Assembly: GCA_945910005.1 (NCBI GenBank)
Contig: OX246741.1
Coordinates: forward strand, 39,269,372-39,333,371
Direction of reading: 5' to 3'
Source of the DNA: Isoperla grammatica
Lineage: Eukaryota > Arthropoda > Insecta > Plecoptera > Perlodidae
DNA: 64,000 bases
The position numbers were made by a program, and so were the translations under genes. Shown here piece by piece: positions 39,206 to 50,298 of the stretch. Numbering within the stretch: the stretch's first letter is position 1; every line of letters begins with the position of its first letter. A model generated the notes under the pieces. The model ran no database searches. It was not told the DNA's origin and saw nothing but the letters and a program-made list of their open reading frames with translations.

Positions 39206-40591
39206 GCACATTTTAAACAACGAGCAAAAAACTTGCTCCGCAAATGAGATCAATAATCGATTCTCAGTCATAAAGCAGTTACATGGTCATAGTAAGTGCA
39301 TAATTATATGTCTTACAAGCGTTGTGTATAATCTATTTTACTAACCATGGGAGTTAAAAACAATGGTTGGAATACTGAGGATGATACTGTTGGACTGATG
39401 TGACATTGATGTCGAAAATGTGTTATTATTTAATAATAAAGTAATTGTCTTGGGAAATATGGTTATTCAAGAATCAATCTATACTATAGTAAATCATGTA
39501 AATAATCAACGACCGAGTTTCACTTTAATTGTAATGGCATGAAGTATACCCATGTAAGTACATCCATCCCGTGGTCATTCTTATCATACTTCGAACCCAT
39601 TTTATATTGCAATGTTCATTACAAAGCAGTTTCTGAATCATAGTGCTGATAAGCCGATCCTTAGCAGCATAACATTTACAATATTAAATCTATTTTAAAA
39701 ACTCTTGTTTTATGACAGTATCGTTGGACTGGGATTCTGCCTCAGATCCCGAAATTGAGAGTTTTTTTCCCTCTCACATTTATTTTTGTTGACTTTTCCT
39801 ACAGTTCAATATGAATCTTTTAGGATTCCAATAATTTGAACTAAAGATTGAGAAATGTGTAAAAATCACTTGTGTGAGCCAAACATTTGCACAATTCTAA
39901 TTAGATCATCACAGAATAAAAACGTTCATTCCAATCGACAAAAAACCTAATTCGTACAAACCTTTTTTCGCACAACATGTTTCTTTGCAAAATAACAACT
40001 ATCATTATGTTGTATAACTTTAATTAAGCAGTTTAGAATGAAATGATTACATTTGATCTCAGAGACGTTTGACGCGTTTTTCATACGGTCTTGGTCTTAC
40101 TTGAAACGATGGGAAAAGCGTTGAGAGCCTACGTCACGTATCTACCTGCGCTGTATCCACCACGACTCACGACTACTTCACTTGTGTGGCTCGTTGGTCG
40201 TGTACGCGGAGATACTCCAGGGTTCGATTCCTGGTTCGGACTGATTTTTTTTACCTGAGAATTTGCCTGGAATCTATCTGATGGTATTGAGGTCTACTGT
40301 TGTATCAACTGTGACTTTGGAGTCATCATTGCAACAAAGCATGTAAGTATTGCTATAGTATCCCCCAAAAAATCAGTTTTTGTTACTTGAGTGAGTAGAC
40401 AATTTATATTGTATTCTGGTATTTGACCGCTTTGGGGGTAAAATTCGTTTTTTAGATCAATTAGTTACCTTCATTTTCTCCCATTTTAATTGCAACAAAT
40501 GATTTTTAGTAGTGTGGAAATGGACACCACAATCTTACTTGGGAGTTCGACGATACAAGCCAGGAGATTTACGGACCTTGGCTTCCACCGG
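39206..40591. other. AT-rich spacer
   Basis: Contains a tRNA-like remnant (40184-40244). A CTGTATCCACCACGACTC stretch near 40150 resembles the start of the 92-bp unit that begins at 40592. No gene recognised. Confidence 0.6.
40184..40244 (+). mobile_element. tRNA-like remnant, reminiscent of tRNA-Pro
   Basis: GGCTCGTTGGTCG matches the 5' end of typical animal tRNA-Pro, and CCAGGGTTCGATTCCTGG is a T-arm with a good B-box. The sequence between them is too short for a full anticodon arm, so this is a decayed tRNA or SINE head and not a functional tRNA. Confidence 0.55.
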
Positions 40592-41557
40592 CAGTATCCA
40601 CCATGACTCTAGGACGTAATGCACGCGCACTCACTGCCTTGGTGGTCACAACTCTTGGAGCATCTCAGGTACAAAGCCAGGGGCAGTATCCACCATGACT
40701 CTAGGACGTAATGCACGCGCACTCGCTGCCTTGGTGGTCACAACTCTTGGAGCATCTCAGGTACAAAGCCAGGGGCAGTATCCACCATGACTCTAGGACG
40801 TAATGCACGCGCACTCGCTGCCTTGGTGGTCACAACTCTTGGAGCATCTCAGGTACAAAGCCAGGGGCAGTATCCACCATGACTCTATGACGTAATGCAC
40901 GCACTCGCTGCCTTGGTGGTCACAACTCTTGGAGCATCTCAGGTACAAAGCCAGGGGCAGTATCCACCATGACTCTATGACGTAATGCACGCACTCGCTG
41001 CCTTGGTGGTCACAACTCTTGGAGCATCTCAGGTACAAAGCCAGGGGCAGTATCCACCATGACTCTATGACGTAATGCACGCGCACTCGCTGCCTTGGTG
41101 GTCACAACTCTTGGAGCATCTCAGGTACAAAGCCAGGGGCAGTATCCACCATGACTCTAGGACGCAATGCACGCGCACTCGCTGCCTTGGTGGTCACAAC
41201 TCTTGGAGCATCTCAGGTACAAAGCCAGGGGCAGTATCCACCATGACTCTATGACGTAATGCACGCGCACTCGCTGCCTTGGTGGTCACAACTCGTGGAG
41301 CATCTCAGGTACAAAGCCAGGGGCAGTATCCACCATGACTCTAGGACGTAATGCACGCGCACTCGCTGCCTTGGTGGTCACAACTCTTGGAGCATCTCAG
41401 GTACAAAGCCAGGGGCGTTATCCACCATGACTCTATGACGTAATGCACGCACTCGCTGCCTTGGTGGTCACAACTCTTGGAGCATCTCAGGTACAAAGCC
41501 AGGGGTAGTATCCACCATGACTCTAGGACGTAATGCACGCGCACTCGCTGCCTTGGT
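40592..41557 (+). repeat. 92/90-bp minisatellite, 11 units
   Basis: Units begin GCAGTATCCACCATGACTCT and include ACGTAATGCACGCGCACTC, GCCTTGGTGGTCACAACTC and CAGGTACAAAGCCAGGG. Two recurrent states are GACTCTAGGACGTAATG and GACTCTATGACGTAATG; the second creates TGACGTAA, a CRE/ATF-like site. Units missing one GC are 90 bp. Confidence 0.96.
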
Positions 41558-42409
41558 GCTCTCACAACAATGCTCTCTTTCCTTCAATGGATGACATTGC
41601 ACTTCATCAGAACGAAACAATGGGATACCTGTGTAAGATACGGTAGTCCAGAGGTTCGCCAACATATCCCCACGTTCGAATTCTTGTTCTATTCGAAAAA
41701 CCCGGTGAACACACTTAAGTACGTGAGAGTTACAGAACAGAGCGATGCGATTGGTCTCAGTGCAAACTATTTCATTCAACTTTTAACACATACATTTTCT
41801 TGATTTAGTGTTCAAAGTTGTAAAAAAGTGTTCAGAATACCCAATAGAGATTATCCGTGTTGATCATGAGATTAAGTACAACAAGCATGCGTGAGAGATT
41901 ATTTACATCAAGTTGCTTCATGGTTCTCGAAACATCAAAGCAATGGCAACAACAATAAAAAACAATACAAATTGTTAATTCGGTATATTGGCTCTCTAAG
42001 TCCCTCTCTCTCTCGATAAATCTCGATAAACTGGAAATATTTATAAATACAAAAATGATTTTGTTTATTATCTGCAATAATATGTTGTTCGACGGGCATT
42101 CGTATTCTAGTCTTGACATCGCAAGGTTTGTCTGACTCCGATTGAAATAAAGAAGAAAACGAAATAAATCTTGAAGAAACACTCCACTTTAGAAAAAGCA
42201 ACCTTCTTATTTTATTAAAATTTAAAATAATATATGTATCGAAGAATAGTTCGAAAAAATAAAACAGTCCCTCCAGACAATGTAAATGCTTGTATTTGAT
42301 GATGCGATGAGTGAACAAAAGAGAGGAATCTCTCTTAGTTATAGGCTACGATAATCAAGTAAACAATATGTTGTAATTATCGGTGTTTTTATTCCTGGCT
42401 AAGTACAAG
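41558..42409. other. Spacer, no gene recognised
   Basis: Short open frames on both strands overlap each other and show no recognisable motif. Confidence 0.55.
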
Positions 42410-43064
42410 GCGCTGCGACCATCACGTCACGTGTCAGATGACGTCATTAAGAGGCGCTGCGACCATCACGTCACGTGTCAGATGACGTCATCAAGAGGCG
42501 CTGCGACCATCACGTCACGTGTCAGATGACGTCATCAAGAGGCGCTGCGACCATCACGTCACTGTCAGATGACGTCATCAAGAGGCGCTGCGACCATCAC
42601 GTCACGTGTCAGATGACGTCATCAAGAGGCGCTGCGACCATCACCGTCACGTGTCAGATGACGTCATCAAGAGGCGCTGCGACCATCACGTCACGTGTCA
42701 GATGACGTCATCAAGAGGCGCTGCGACCATCACGTCACTGTCAGATGACGTCATCAAGAGGCGCTGCGACCATCACGTCACGTGTCAGATGACGTCATCA
42801 AGAGGCGCTGCGACCATCACCGTCACGTGTCAGATGACGTCATCAAGAGGCGCTGCGACCATCACGTCACGTGTCAGATGACGTCATCAAGAGGCGCTGC
42901 GACCATCACCGTCACGTGTCAGATGACGTCATTAAGAGGCGCTGCGACCATCACCGTCACGTGTCAGATGACGTCATCAAGAGGCGCTGCGACCATCACG
43001 TCACGTGTCAGATGACGTCATTAAGAGGCGCTGCGACCATCACCGTCACGTGTCAGATGAATTC
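42410..43064 (+). repeat. 44-bp minisatellite, 15 units, each with a CRE palindrome
   Basis: Unit: GGCGCTGCGACCATCACGTC then ACGTGTCA and GATGACGTCATCAAGA. Fourteen of 15 units carry the full CRE palindrome TGACGTCA; most show the 12-bp perfect palindrome GATGACGTCATC, and a few have GATGACGTCATT. Most also carry CACGTG (E-box). Lengths vary by 1 bp (ATCACGTCACGTG, ATCACTGTC, ATCACCGTCACGTG). The last unit has lost the site (TGAATTCAT). Confidence 0.96.
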
Positions 43065-43181
43065 ATCAAGTGCGTTTCTACAATGTTCCCGTGCAGTGGT
43101 CGAAACCCATAATTAAAGTCTGATGAAATTTATCTGTATTGTACTGATGTTTGTCTTAGCGTTATGCGTGTGTGTATGTTT

Positions 43182-43335
43182 TATATGGTAATGGTAAACC
43201 ACTACTAGTACTATGGTACTAGTAGACCACTATGAGGTTATTATGATGGCATATCAGTGGTATATGGTAAACCGCTACTGGTACTATGGTAGGCCTACTA
43301 GTAGACCACTATGAGGTTATTATGATGGCATATCA
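43182..43335 (+). repeat. Two-copy ~78-bp direct repeat
   Basis: ACTATGAGGTTATTATGATG and GGCATATCAG occur twice, each preceded by GGTAAACC(A/G)CTACT and a CTAGTAGACC block. The second copy ends at a tRNA-like T-arm. Confidence 0.9.
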
Positions 43336-43344
43336 GACGAACCC

Positions 43345-43372
43345 GCTGGGTCTGGGTTCGATTCCCAGCAGG
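43345..43372 (+). mobile_element. tRNA T-arm-like remnant
   Basis: CTGGGTTCGATTCCCAG forms a perfect 5-bp stem with a 7-nt TTCGATT loop and matches the Pol III B-box. No D-arm is recognisable upstream, so I call it a SINE or tRNA fragment. Confidence 0.5.
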
Positions 43373-43924
43373 GAAATATGAATTGATTTTCAAATAAAAT
43401 ACACATGTATTTATTTAAATATCTATTTGTATTACACCATTTGAAAGTTTTGAAATACGTTTTGTTTTTAGTTCCACCGAAGCTTCCCTATGCTTACTGT
43501 ACATTACACCTTTTCAATAGTTTGCGTGCTTTTAATATTAGGACAATCCCACTTGAAACAACATATAAAATATATTCCTATATATTCATGTATTCCTTAC
43601 AATTAAAAATACATAATTGTATACATCAGGGATCGCATAGGCCTACGTTGCGTTATGGTGGTAACGTGTCTTAAGATCATTTTACAAAAACGTCTCAAAA
43701 TTCCTCGACTATTGTTTGGTAGACAATCTTCGTTTGCCGATTGTTCCGGCATTAATTGTCTTATAGTTATGCAACAGTTTTGGGTTGGAATGCAAAGGTG
43801 ACAAGTGACAGCGTTCAATTCACAAGACCATTTCGAAATGTTATCAAGATACCATTGTGACATCCAGACCACCCAGGTATTTAAGCTAAAAAATGTTCAT
43901 CATTCAAAAATGAAATCGTATTTT
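43373..43924. other. AT-rich spacer
   Basis: No recognised feature. Confidence 0.55.
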
Positions 43925-45533
43925 TATGTATCTCAGATTGTGTGTACCGGTATCTATGTATCTCAGAGTGTGTGTACCGGTTTCTATGTATCTCAGATTG
44001 TGTGTACCGGTATCTATGAATCTCAGATTGTGTGTACCGGTATCTATGTATCTCAGATTGTGTGTACCGGTATCTATGTATCTCAGATTGTGTGTACCGG
44101 TATCTATGAATCTCAGATTGTGTGTACCGGTATCTATGTATCTCAGATTGTGTTTCGGTATCTATGTATCTCAGATTGTGTGTACCGGTATCAATGTATC
44201 TAAGATTGTGTGTACCGGTATCTATGTATCTCAGATTGTGTGTACCGGTATCTATAATCTATGTATCTCAACTTGTTTGTACCGGTATCTATGTATCTCA
44301 GATTGTGTGTACCGGTATCTATGTATCTCAGATTGTGTGTACTGGTATCTATAATCTATGTATCTCAGATTGTGTGTACCGGTATCTATGTATCTCAGAT
44401 TGTGTGTACCGGTATCTATGTATCTCAGATTGTGTGTACCGGTATCTATGTATCTCAGATTTTTTGTCCGGTATCTATGTATCTCAGATTGTGTGTACCG
44501 GTATCTATGTATCTCAGATTGTGTGTACCGGTATCTATGAATCTCAGATTGTGTGTACCGGTATCTATGTATCTCAGATTGTGGGTACCGGTATCTATGT
44601 ATCTCAAATTGTGTGTACCGGTATCTATGTATCTCAGATTGTGTGTACCGGTATCTATGTATCGCAGATTGTGTGTACCGGTATCTATGTATCTCAGATT
44701 GTGTGTACCGGTATCTATGTATCTCAGATTGTGTGTACCGGTATCTATGTATCTCAGATTGTGTGTATCGGTATCTATGAATCTCAGATTGTGTGTACCG
44801 GTATCTATGTATCTCAGATTGTGTGTACCGGTATCTATGTATCTCTGATTGTGTGTACCGGTATCTATGTATCTCAGATTGTGTGTACCGGTATCTATGT
44901 ATCTCAGATTGTGTGTACCGGTATCTATGTATCTCAGATTGTGTGTACCGGTATCTATGTATCTCAGATTGTGTGTACCGGTATCTATGTATCTCAGATT
45001 GTGTGTACCGGTATCTTTGTATCTCAGATTGTGTGTACCAGTATCTATGTATCTCAGATTATGTGTACCGGTATCTATGTATCTCAGATTGTGTGTACCG
45101 GTATCTATGTATCTCAGATTGTGTGTACCGGTATCTATGTATCTCAGATTGTGTGTACCGGTATCTATGTATCTCTGATTGTGTGTACCGGTATCTTTGT
45201 ATCTCAGATTGTGTGTACCAGTATCTATGTATCTCAGATTATGTGTACCGGTATCTATGTATCTCAGATTGTGTGTACCGGTATCTATGTATCTCAGATT
45301 GTGTGTACCGGTATCTATGTATCTCAGATTGTGTGTACCGGTATCTATGTATCTCAGATTGTGTGTACCGGTATCTATGTATCTCAGATTGTGTGTACCG
45401 GTATCTATGTATCTCAGATTGTGTGTACCGGTATCTATGTATCTCAGATTGTGTGTACCGGTATCTATGTATCTCAGATTGTGTGTACCGGTATCTATGT
45501 ATCTCAGATTGTGTGTACCGTTATCTATGAATC
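43925..45533 (+). repeat. 30-bp minisatellite, about 53 units
   Basis: Unit: TCTATGTATCTCAGATTG plus TGTGTACCGGTA. Each contains the 8-bp palindrome TACCGGTA. Two units (near 44250 and 44350) carry a 9-bp TCTATAATC insertion; the left third is more variable than the right. A variant block (GTATCTTTG, then CCAGTATC, then GATTATGTG) occurs at about 45014-45066 and again at 45194-45246, showing a 180-bp (six-unit) internal duplication. All long open frames across it, on both strands, are artefacts of a 30-bp period. Confidence 0.97.
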
Positions 45534-46849
45534 TCGCGACGAAGGCATACAAATGTGTAACGTTCAAAATTGCTACAAATCAGTTAGAAAAATAATAATC
45601 TTTATATGTCACGGATTTTATGATCAGTGACAAAAATGAATTTTAACAATCTGTTTTTCTAAATTATTTAAAATAATTTTTTCATCCTTCACTGAAAATT
45701 GTTCAAAATTATTAAATGTAAAATTCGTTTTACTCTTTAGAGATTAAAAGTAAATTACTATTTCATCTAAAACTAATAATATATCCATATCAAATATGTG
45801 TGTTGAGTTTAAGGCTCCATATTACTCAATATAAAAATATGTTTGAGATCATTTTTGGATAATTTGAATTTTGTATTTTTTGAAACGTACTTTTCCTAAA
45901 CACCTATGTCACATTCACAGACCCGCTGTCCTTCAGTCTCAGTTCTTATATTGTGTTTCCTCCATCATGTCATGTTCCTCTGTCCCTTGTTCTAGCTCCT
46001 CATTTATCATCAATGAAGTATTTTATTTTTCGCTGTCACGATTAACAAATTTGATGAGCGCTTGTTGGAGAACGTAGAACGTCATCCCGTCAAAACATTT
46101 AAATTAATTTCCTGACCAAATCATCGTCAGACTTGTGATTGCTCAGCGGTTTGACGACGCGCGACCGTCGTCAAATCACTGTCGTCGTCATCACAAGATT
46201 GGCGTTGTACAACTTACAAAGACGCGCAGTATTGTGCGAATGACTCTACTGTTGTTGAGTGGTAAATGACAAATGTGTATGAAAAAAAAAAATACTTTCA
46301 ATGCCATCGTGCTTAGTCTATTTTGTGAGAGCCATTGTTTTAGGTATGATGCGAAGGTAAACAATAAATAACAACGCCAATATATGTCATCAATGCTATA
46401 TGCTACAATTAATACAGCATGGGTTTGTTCAGCCATCAATAATGTGCATTTAAAGGTTACCCTTTGTAAAAAATAAACAGCTGGAATTGTTTATTGTTAT
46501 TTTGTGTGATAGGTTCATATTCCTTCATTGAGTTCATAATATTACATAAATATTATGTTTCAGCATTGAAGTAAGGGCTGCGCTGCTAGCACGGATAGTA
46601 TTATCAAAATACAGCTTAGACAAAGTAGTTCATTAAAACAAAGATTAAAATGCATCTATGCTACTATGAACTCATTCATGGTTATCACAAACGCCAACAT
46701 TTCAAATAAAAAAGCCCTAAACGGTTTGTTCAGAATTTAAACTAAAGGGTTAACAATAGGTACGCATTCTTCTTTCTGATAATTATTGTTCTTTAGATTT
46801 TTTTTCTGTTTTTGGTCGTTCATACCTGTAATAACAAACTAGGCAATTC
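45534..46849. other. AT-rich spacer
   Basis: No gene recognised. A CG-rich patch near 46145-46190 (GACGACGCGCGACCGTCGTC) has local dyad symmetry. Confidence 0.55.
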
Positions 46850-46868
46850 AAGACTACCTTACACATGC

Positions 46869-47147
46869 ACCGATAGAGGTGGCTTAGCGGTAAGACGCGA
46901 GACTCTAATTCGGGAGGTCGCCGGTTCGATTCCGGCCACCGGCAGTCAGCTGACTGAAGGTTTTTTCCAAGGTTTTCCTCAGTCGTAAAAGCGAATGCTG
47001 GGATTGAGTCATACTTACAGCCCTCGGACAATCCTTCCCAACTATCCAAACACCCTAATAACCTAGTTAGCCACCTGAAGAGGGGCACATCAGGTAAAGC
47101 TGGTGTGCACCCTAGAACGGGTATTCCTACAAAAATTATTATTATTA
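46869..47147 (+). mobile_element. Full-length tRNA-derived SINE with 9-bp TSDs
   Basis: Head ACCGATAGAGGTGGCTTAGC with A-box, B-box GGTTCGATTCC, a body containing CCTCAGTCGTAAAAGCGAA, TGCTGGGATTGAGTC and GGTGTGCACCCTAGAACGGG, then an (ATT)n tail. The 9-bp direct repeats TACACATGC at 46860-46868 and 47148-47156 flank it, so insertion by target-primed reverse transcription is well supported. It is the reference copy for three truncated relatives in this window. The body resembles tRNA-SINEs I know from arthropods; the exact family name is not certain. Confidence 0.92.
46880..46933 (+). promoter_or_regulatory. Internal Pol III promoter (A and B boxes) of the SINE
   Basis: A-box TGGCTTAGCGG at 46880-46890 and B-box GGTTCGATTCC at 46923-46933, with tRNA-like spacing. 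The B-box matches the consensus perfectly, so this copy could still be transcribed. Confidence 0.8.
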
Positions 47148-47348
47148 TACACATGCTTTCGTCACATCCGGGGTATTCCTAGCCAATCAGAGATCGTTAT
47201 TTGCGCTGGCTTCTCCCGGGCGGTTCGCTGATTGGCTAGGAATACCACGGATGTGACGAAAGCATGTGTAAGGTTGTCTTCGGTTGTTTTGTTTTTTTAT
47301 AAGAATAGTATCGTTTTCATCAAATATAAGTTTTCGGACTCTTCGCAC

Positions 47349-47381
47349 CCTTCGTCTGGCCACCACTAACCCAGACGAAGG
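47349..47381. repeat. Perfect 11-bp hairpin
   Basis: CCTTCGTCTGG and CCAGACGAAGG flank an 11-nt loop. It lies in a GC-richer patch between the palindromic element and the 62-bp array. Confidence 0.85.
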
Positions 47382-47504
47382 ACGTACTAGCTGCGGCCGA
47401 AACAGCGCGGTTTCATCAGAGAAATGATATTTGTCACCTGTATGAGATTTTCGAAACGTGTTTTACCCGTAAATAGTTGTCCTGTAATCTTTTCTTCGCC
47501 GCCA

Positions 47505-48662
47505 GACTATAACAATCAGTCGAGATACACCTTGTATGGTGTAACTTCTCTTGCACATTGTTGTAAGACTACAACAATCAGTCGAGATACACCTTGTATG
47601 GTGTAACTTCTCTTGCACATTGTTGTAAGACTACAACAATCAGTCGAGATACACCTTGTATGGTGTAACTTCTCTTGCACATTGTTGTAAGACTATAACA
47701 ACAGTCGAGATACACCTTGTATGGTGTAACTTCTCTTGCACATTGTTGTAAGACTACAACAATCAGTCGAGATACACCTTGTATGGTGTAACTTCTCTTG
47801 CACATTGTTGTAAGACTACAACAATCAGTCGAGATACACCTTGTATGGTGTAACTTCTCTTGCACATTGTTGTAAGACTACAACAATCAGTCGAGATACA
47901 CCTTGTATGGTGTAACTCTTGCACATTGTTGTAATACTACAACAATCAGTCAAGATACACCTTGTATGGTGTAACTTCTCTTGCACATTGTTGTAAGACT
48001 ACAACAATCAGTCGAGATACACCTTGTATGGTGTAACTCTTGCACATTGTTTTAAGACTACAACAATCAGTCGAGATACACCTTGTATGGTGTAACTTCT
48101 CTTGCACATTGTTGTAAGACTACAACAATCAGTCGAGATACACCCTGTATGGTGTAACTTCTCTTGCACATTGTTGTAAGACTACAACAATCAGTCGAGA
48201 TACACCTTGTATGGTGTAACTTCTCTTGTACATTGTTGTAAGACTACAACAATCAGTCGAGATACACCTTGTATGGTGTAACTCTTGCACATTGTTGTAA
48301 GATTACAACAATCAGTCGAGATACACCTTGTATGGTGTAACTTCTCTTGTACATTGTTGTAAGACTACAACAATCAGTCGAGATACACCTTGTATGGTGT
48401 AACTCTTGCACATTGTTGTAAGACTACAACAATCAGTCGAGATACACCTTGTATGGTGTAACTTCTCTTGTACATTGTTTTAAGACTACAACAATCAGTC
48501 GAGATACACCTTGTATGGTGTAACTCTTGCACATTGTTGTAAGACTACAACAATCAGTCGAGATACACCTTGTATGGTGTAACTCTTGCACATTGTTGTA
48601 AGACTACAACAATCAGTCGAGATACACCTTGTATGGTGTAACTTCTCTTGTACATTGTTGTA
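47505..48662 (+). repeat. 62/58-bp minisatellite, 19 units, hairpin-forming
   Basis: Unit: GACTACAACAATCAGTCGAG, ATACACCTTGTATGGTGTAA, CTTCTCTTGCACATTGTTGT, AA. Loss of TTCT gives 58-bp units. Across each unit junction ATTGTTGTA and TACAACAAT form a perfect 9-bp inverted repeat around AGAC. Inside the unit TACACC and GGTGTA pair around a 6-nt loop. The hairpin arms contain SOX-type CATTGTT. Confidence 0.96.
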
Positions 48663-50298
48663 CCGATACGGAACTCAATCACAACACGTCTGTGTCAGTT
48701 CCTCCGCCGCGTTCTCAGAATTTATAATAATTTTGAAAATGTTTAATTTTCCGGAGATTTCAATGCCCGATCTGCTTTTGTTCGCATCCCAGAATGACGC
48801 ACAGTCGCATTTCTATGTCAATTACATTTCGACATCACATACAAAAAACATCTTCTTTTAACTGCAAAAGTGGTGCATTGTGGTCGGATATTCTTAAAGA
48901 AGCTGAATTAATCAACCCAAAAAATCACTTAAAGACGTATTCATTCACTCGTCACTTTTATTCCATCAAAGGCGACACAAGATTCCCGAAAAGGTTATAG
49001 GATCTCGAAGCGCCTCTCTCGGGAGACCCGGCTGAAGTAGGAGGGGCGTCATCCACCCATTAATAACCAACCATTTCTATCCTCCTTGAGATCAATTTTC
49101 TGCTCTGCGGACTAGTTAAATGACCCTCGCTGTGGGACAGGATGATTAACTTCTAACACAGGCGACGTCAATTATCCCATCTTAAATGCGGTAGAAAAAA
49201 TCCTCTGTGTTTATTAGATCAATCGATCCGATCATAGTAATAACTTCCGTGGCGCAGATAAATTGCTTTAGCTTGTGATTGATTCGTTTTAGAACGTGAG
49301 ATTCAAAACCTTATGGGAATTGTTTAAAATGTTTAGTATATGACAATGCAGCTAATTTAGCCTTCTGAGAATACCACTTTGATGCTAATAGAAAATATAG
49401 TTCGTTGAAACCTTTTCATTTGCACAAGTTAATTTAATTTTCAGAGAGAGGTAAAAACAAATAAACTGCGTTTGAAGGACATGACCAAAATGTGTCAGGT
49501 TTTTGTCCTTGTGGTAATTTCGTTAATTAATGTTGATTTTTTTGGTTGTCTGTTGTCTGGGCGCGAAGAAGAAGACGGCCCATAAGCTGCTAATCATCCA
49601 ACACCAAAGAACTATTAGCGAACTACGAAACGCAATGGGACTAGGAAATTGTCAAGAGTTATTGAAAAAGATGCTCTTAATGTTCTACGTACATAATATT
49701 TACAGTTTCAATTCTAATGACTTAGGGGTATACAAACTGTTTGAGTTTACCTATGGGAAAGGGTTTTTTTGGCAATTACCACAGCGGGCAATGACCCGTC
49801 GGATAGCGAACATTCTAAATCATTTTTAAGTGCTGACGATAAAGAACATTAAATCTGAAATGGTTTTTCTGTGACATTTAAGGAACTAGTCACATTCCGG
49901 TAGATTTATACTACCATTCAGAAATATTTGTTAAAACTAATTAAAACACTACTAAGAGTTTTAAAACCTTGTTATATAGTTAATTGTGGAATGAAATAAG
50001 TTTACAGGATGCCCTTAAATACACCACTAAATATATGTCTTCAATGACAACAAAAACCAAACAACATGTGTGTATGGTTATATAATCATACACTGCTAAG
50101 ATGTAACCTTGTTGTTTAAATAATGTATATTGTTTTTGAAGTTTTGAACTAAATCCCAAAAGGCACTTGAGTTCAATATTTTCGTTACAAGGCTTTTATT
50201 CTGTCAGATTATTTTATGCATTTAAATGTGCTTTCGAGAATTAACTAGCTTTAAATTTTGAGTACATATTAATATCATACACAAAAACAGTAAGTGCA
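48663..50298. other. Spacer, no gene recognised
   Basis: Open frames of 68-99 codons (for example 49530-49829 on the plus strand) have ATG starts but no recognisable domain, and the surrounding composition is unremarkable. I do not call them as genes. Confidence 0.55.

Larger units (their letters stand above)
46850..47280. mobile_element. Palindromic (foldback/MITE-like) element interrupted by a SINE
   Basis: Left arm: AAGACTACCTTACACATGC (46850-46868), continuing after the SINE and its second TSD copy as TTTCGTCACATCCG and GGTATTCCTAGCCAATCAG (to about 47192). The right arm is its reverse complement: CTGATTGGCTAGGAATACC, CGGATGTGACGAAAGCATG, TGTAAGGTTGTCTT (ending 47280). Without the SINE the element would be about 145 bp, with arms near 50 bp and a GC-rich loop of roughly 35-40 bp. 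The arms include CCAAT-box sequences. No flanking TSD of the palindrome itself was identified, so its class is open. Confidence 0.85.

Noticed and set aside
40184..40244. Functional tRNA-Pro gene
   Set aside because: The anticodon arm region is too short and no acceptor stem pairs; only the 5' end and T-arm look like tRNA.
43926..45630. Plus- and minus-strand repeat proteins up to 502 codons
   Set aside because: Open in several frames on both strands over a 30-bp array; pure repeat artefact.
46783..47154. 123-codon minus-strand frame with SIPAFAFTTEENL
   Set aside because: It is the antisense of the SINE; the same peptide-like string appears at the SINE copy at 17271.
49530..49829. 99-codon plus-strand frame with a hydrophobic N-terminus
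   Set aside because: No recognisable domain, no neighbouring exon and no similarity that I can name; length is within chance for AT-rich DNA.
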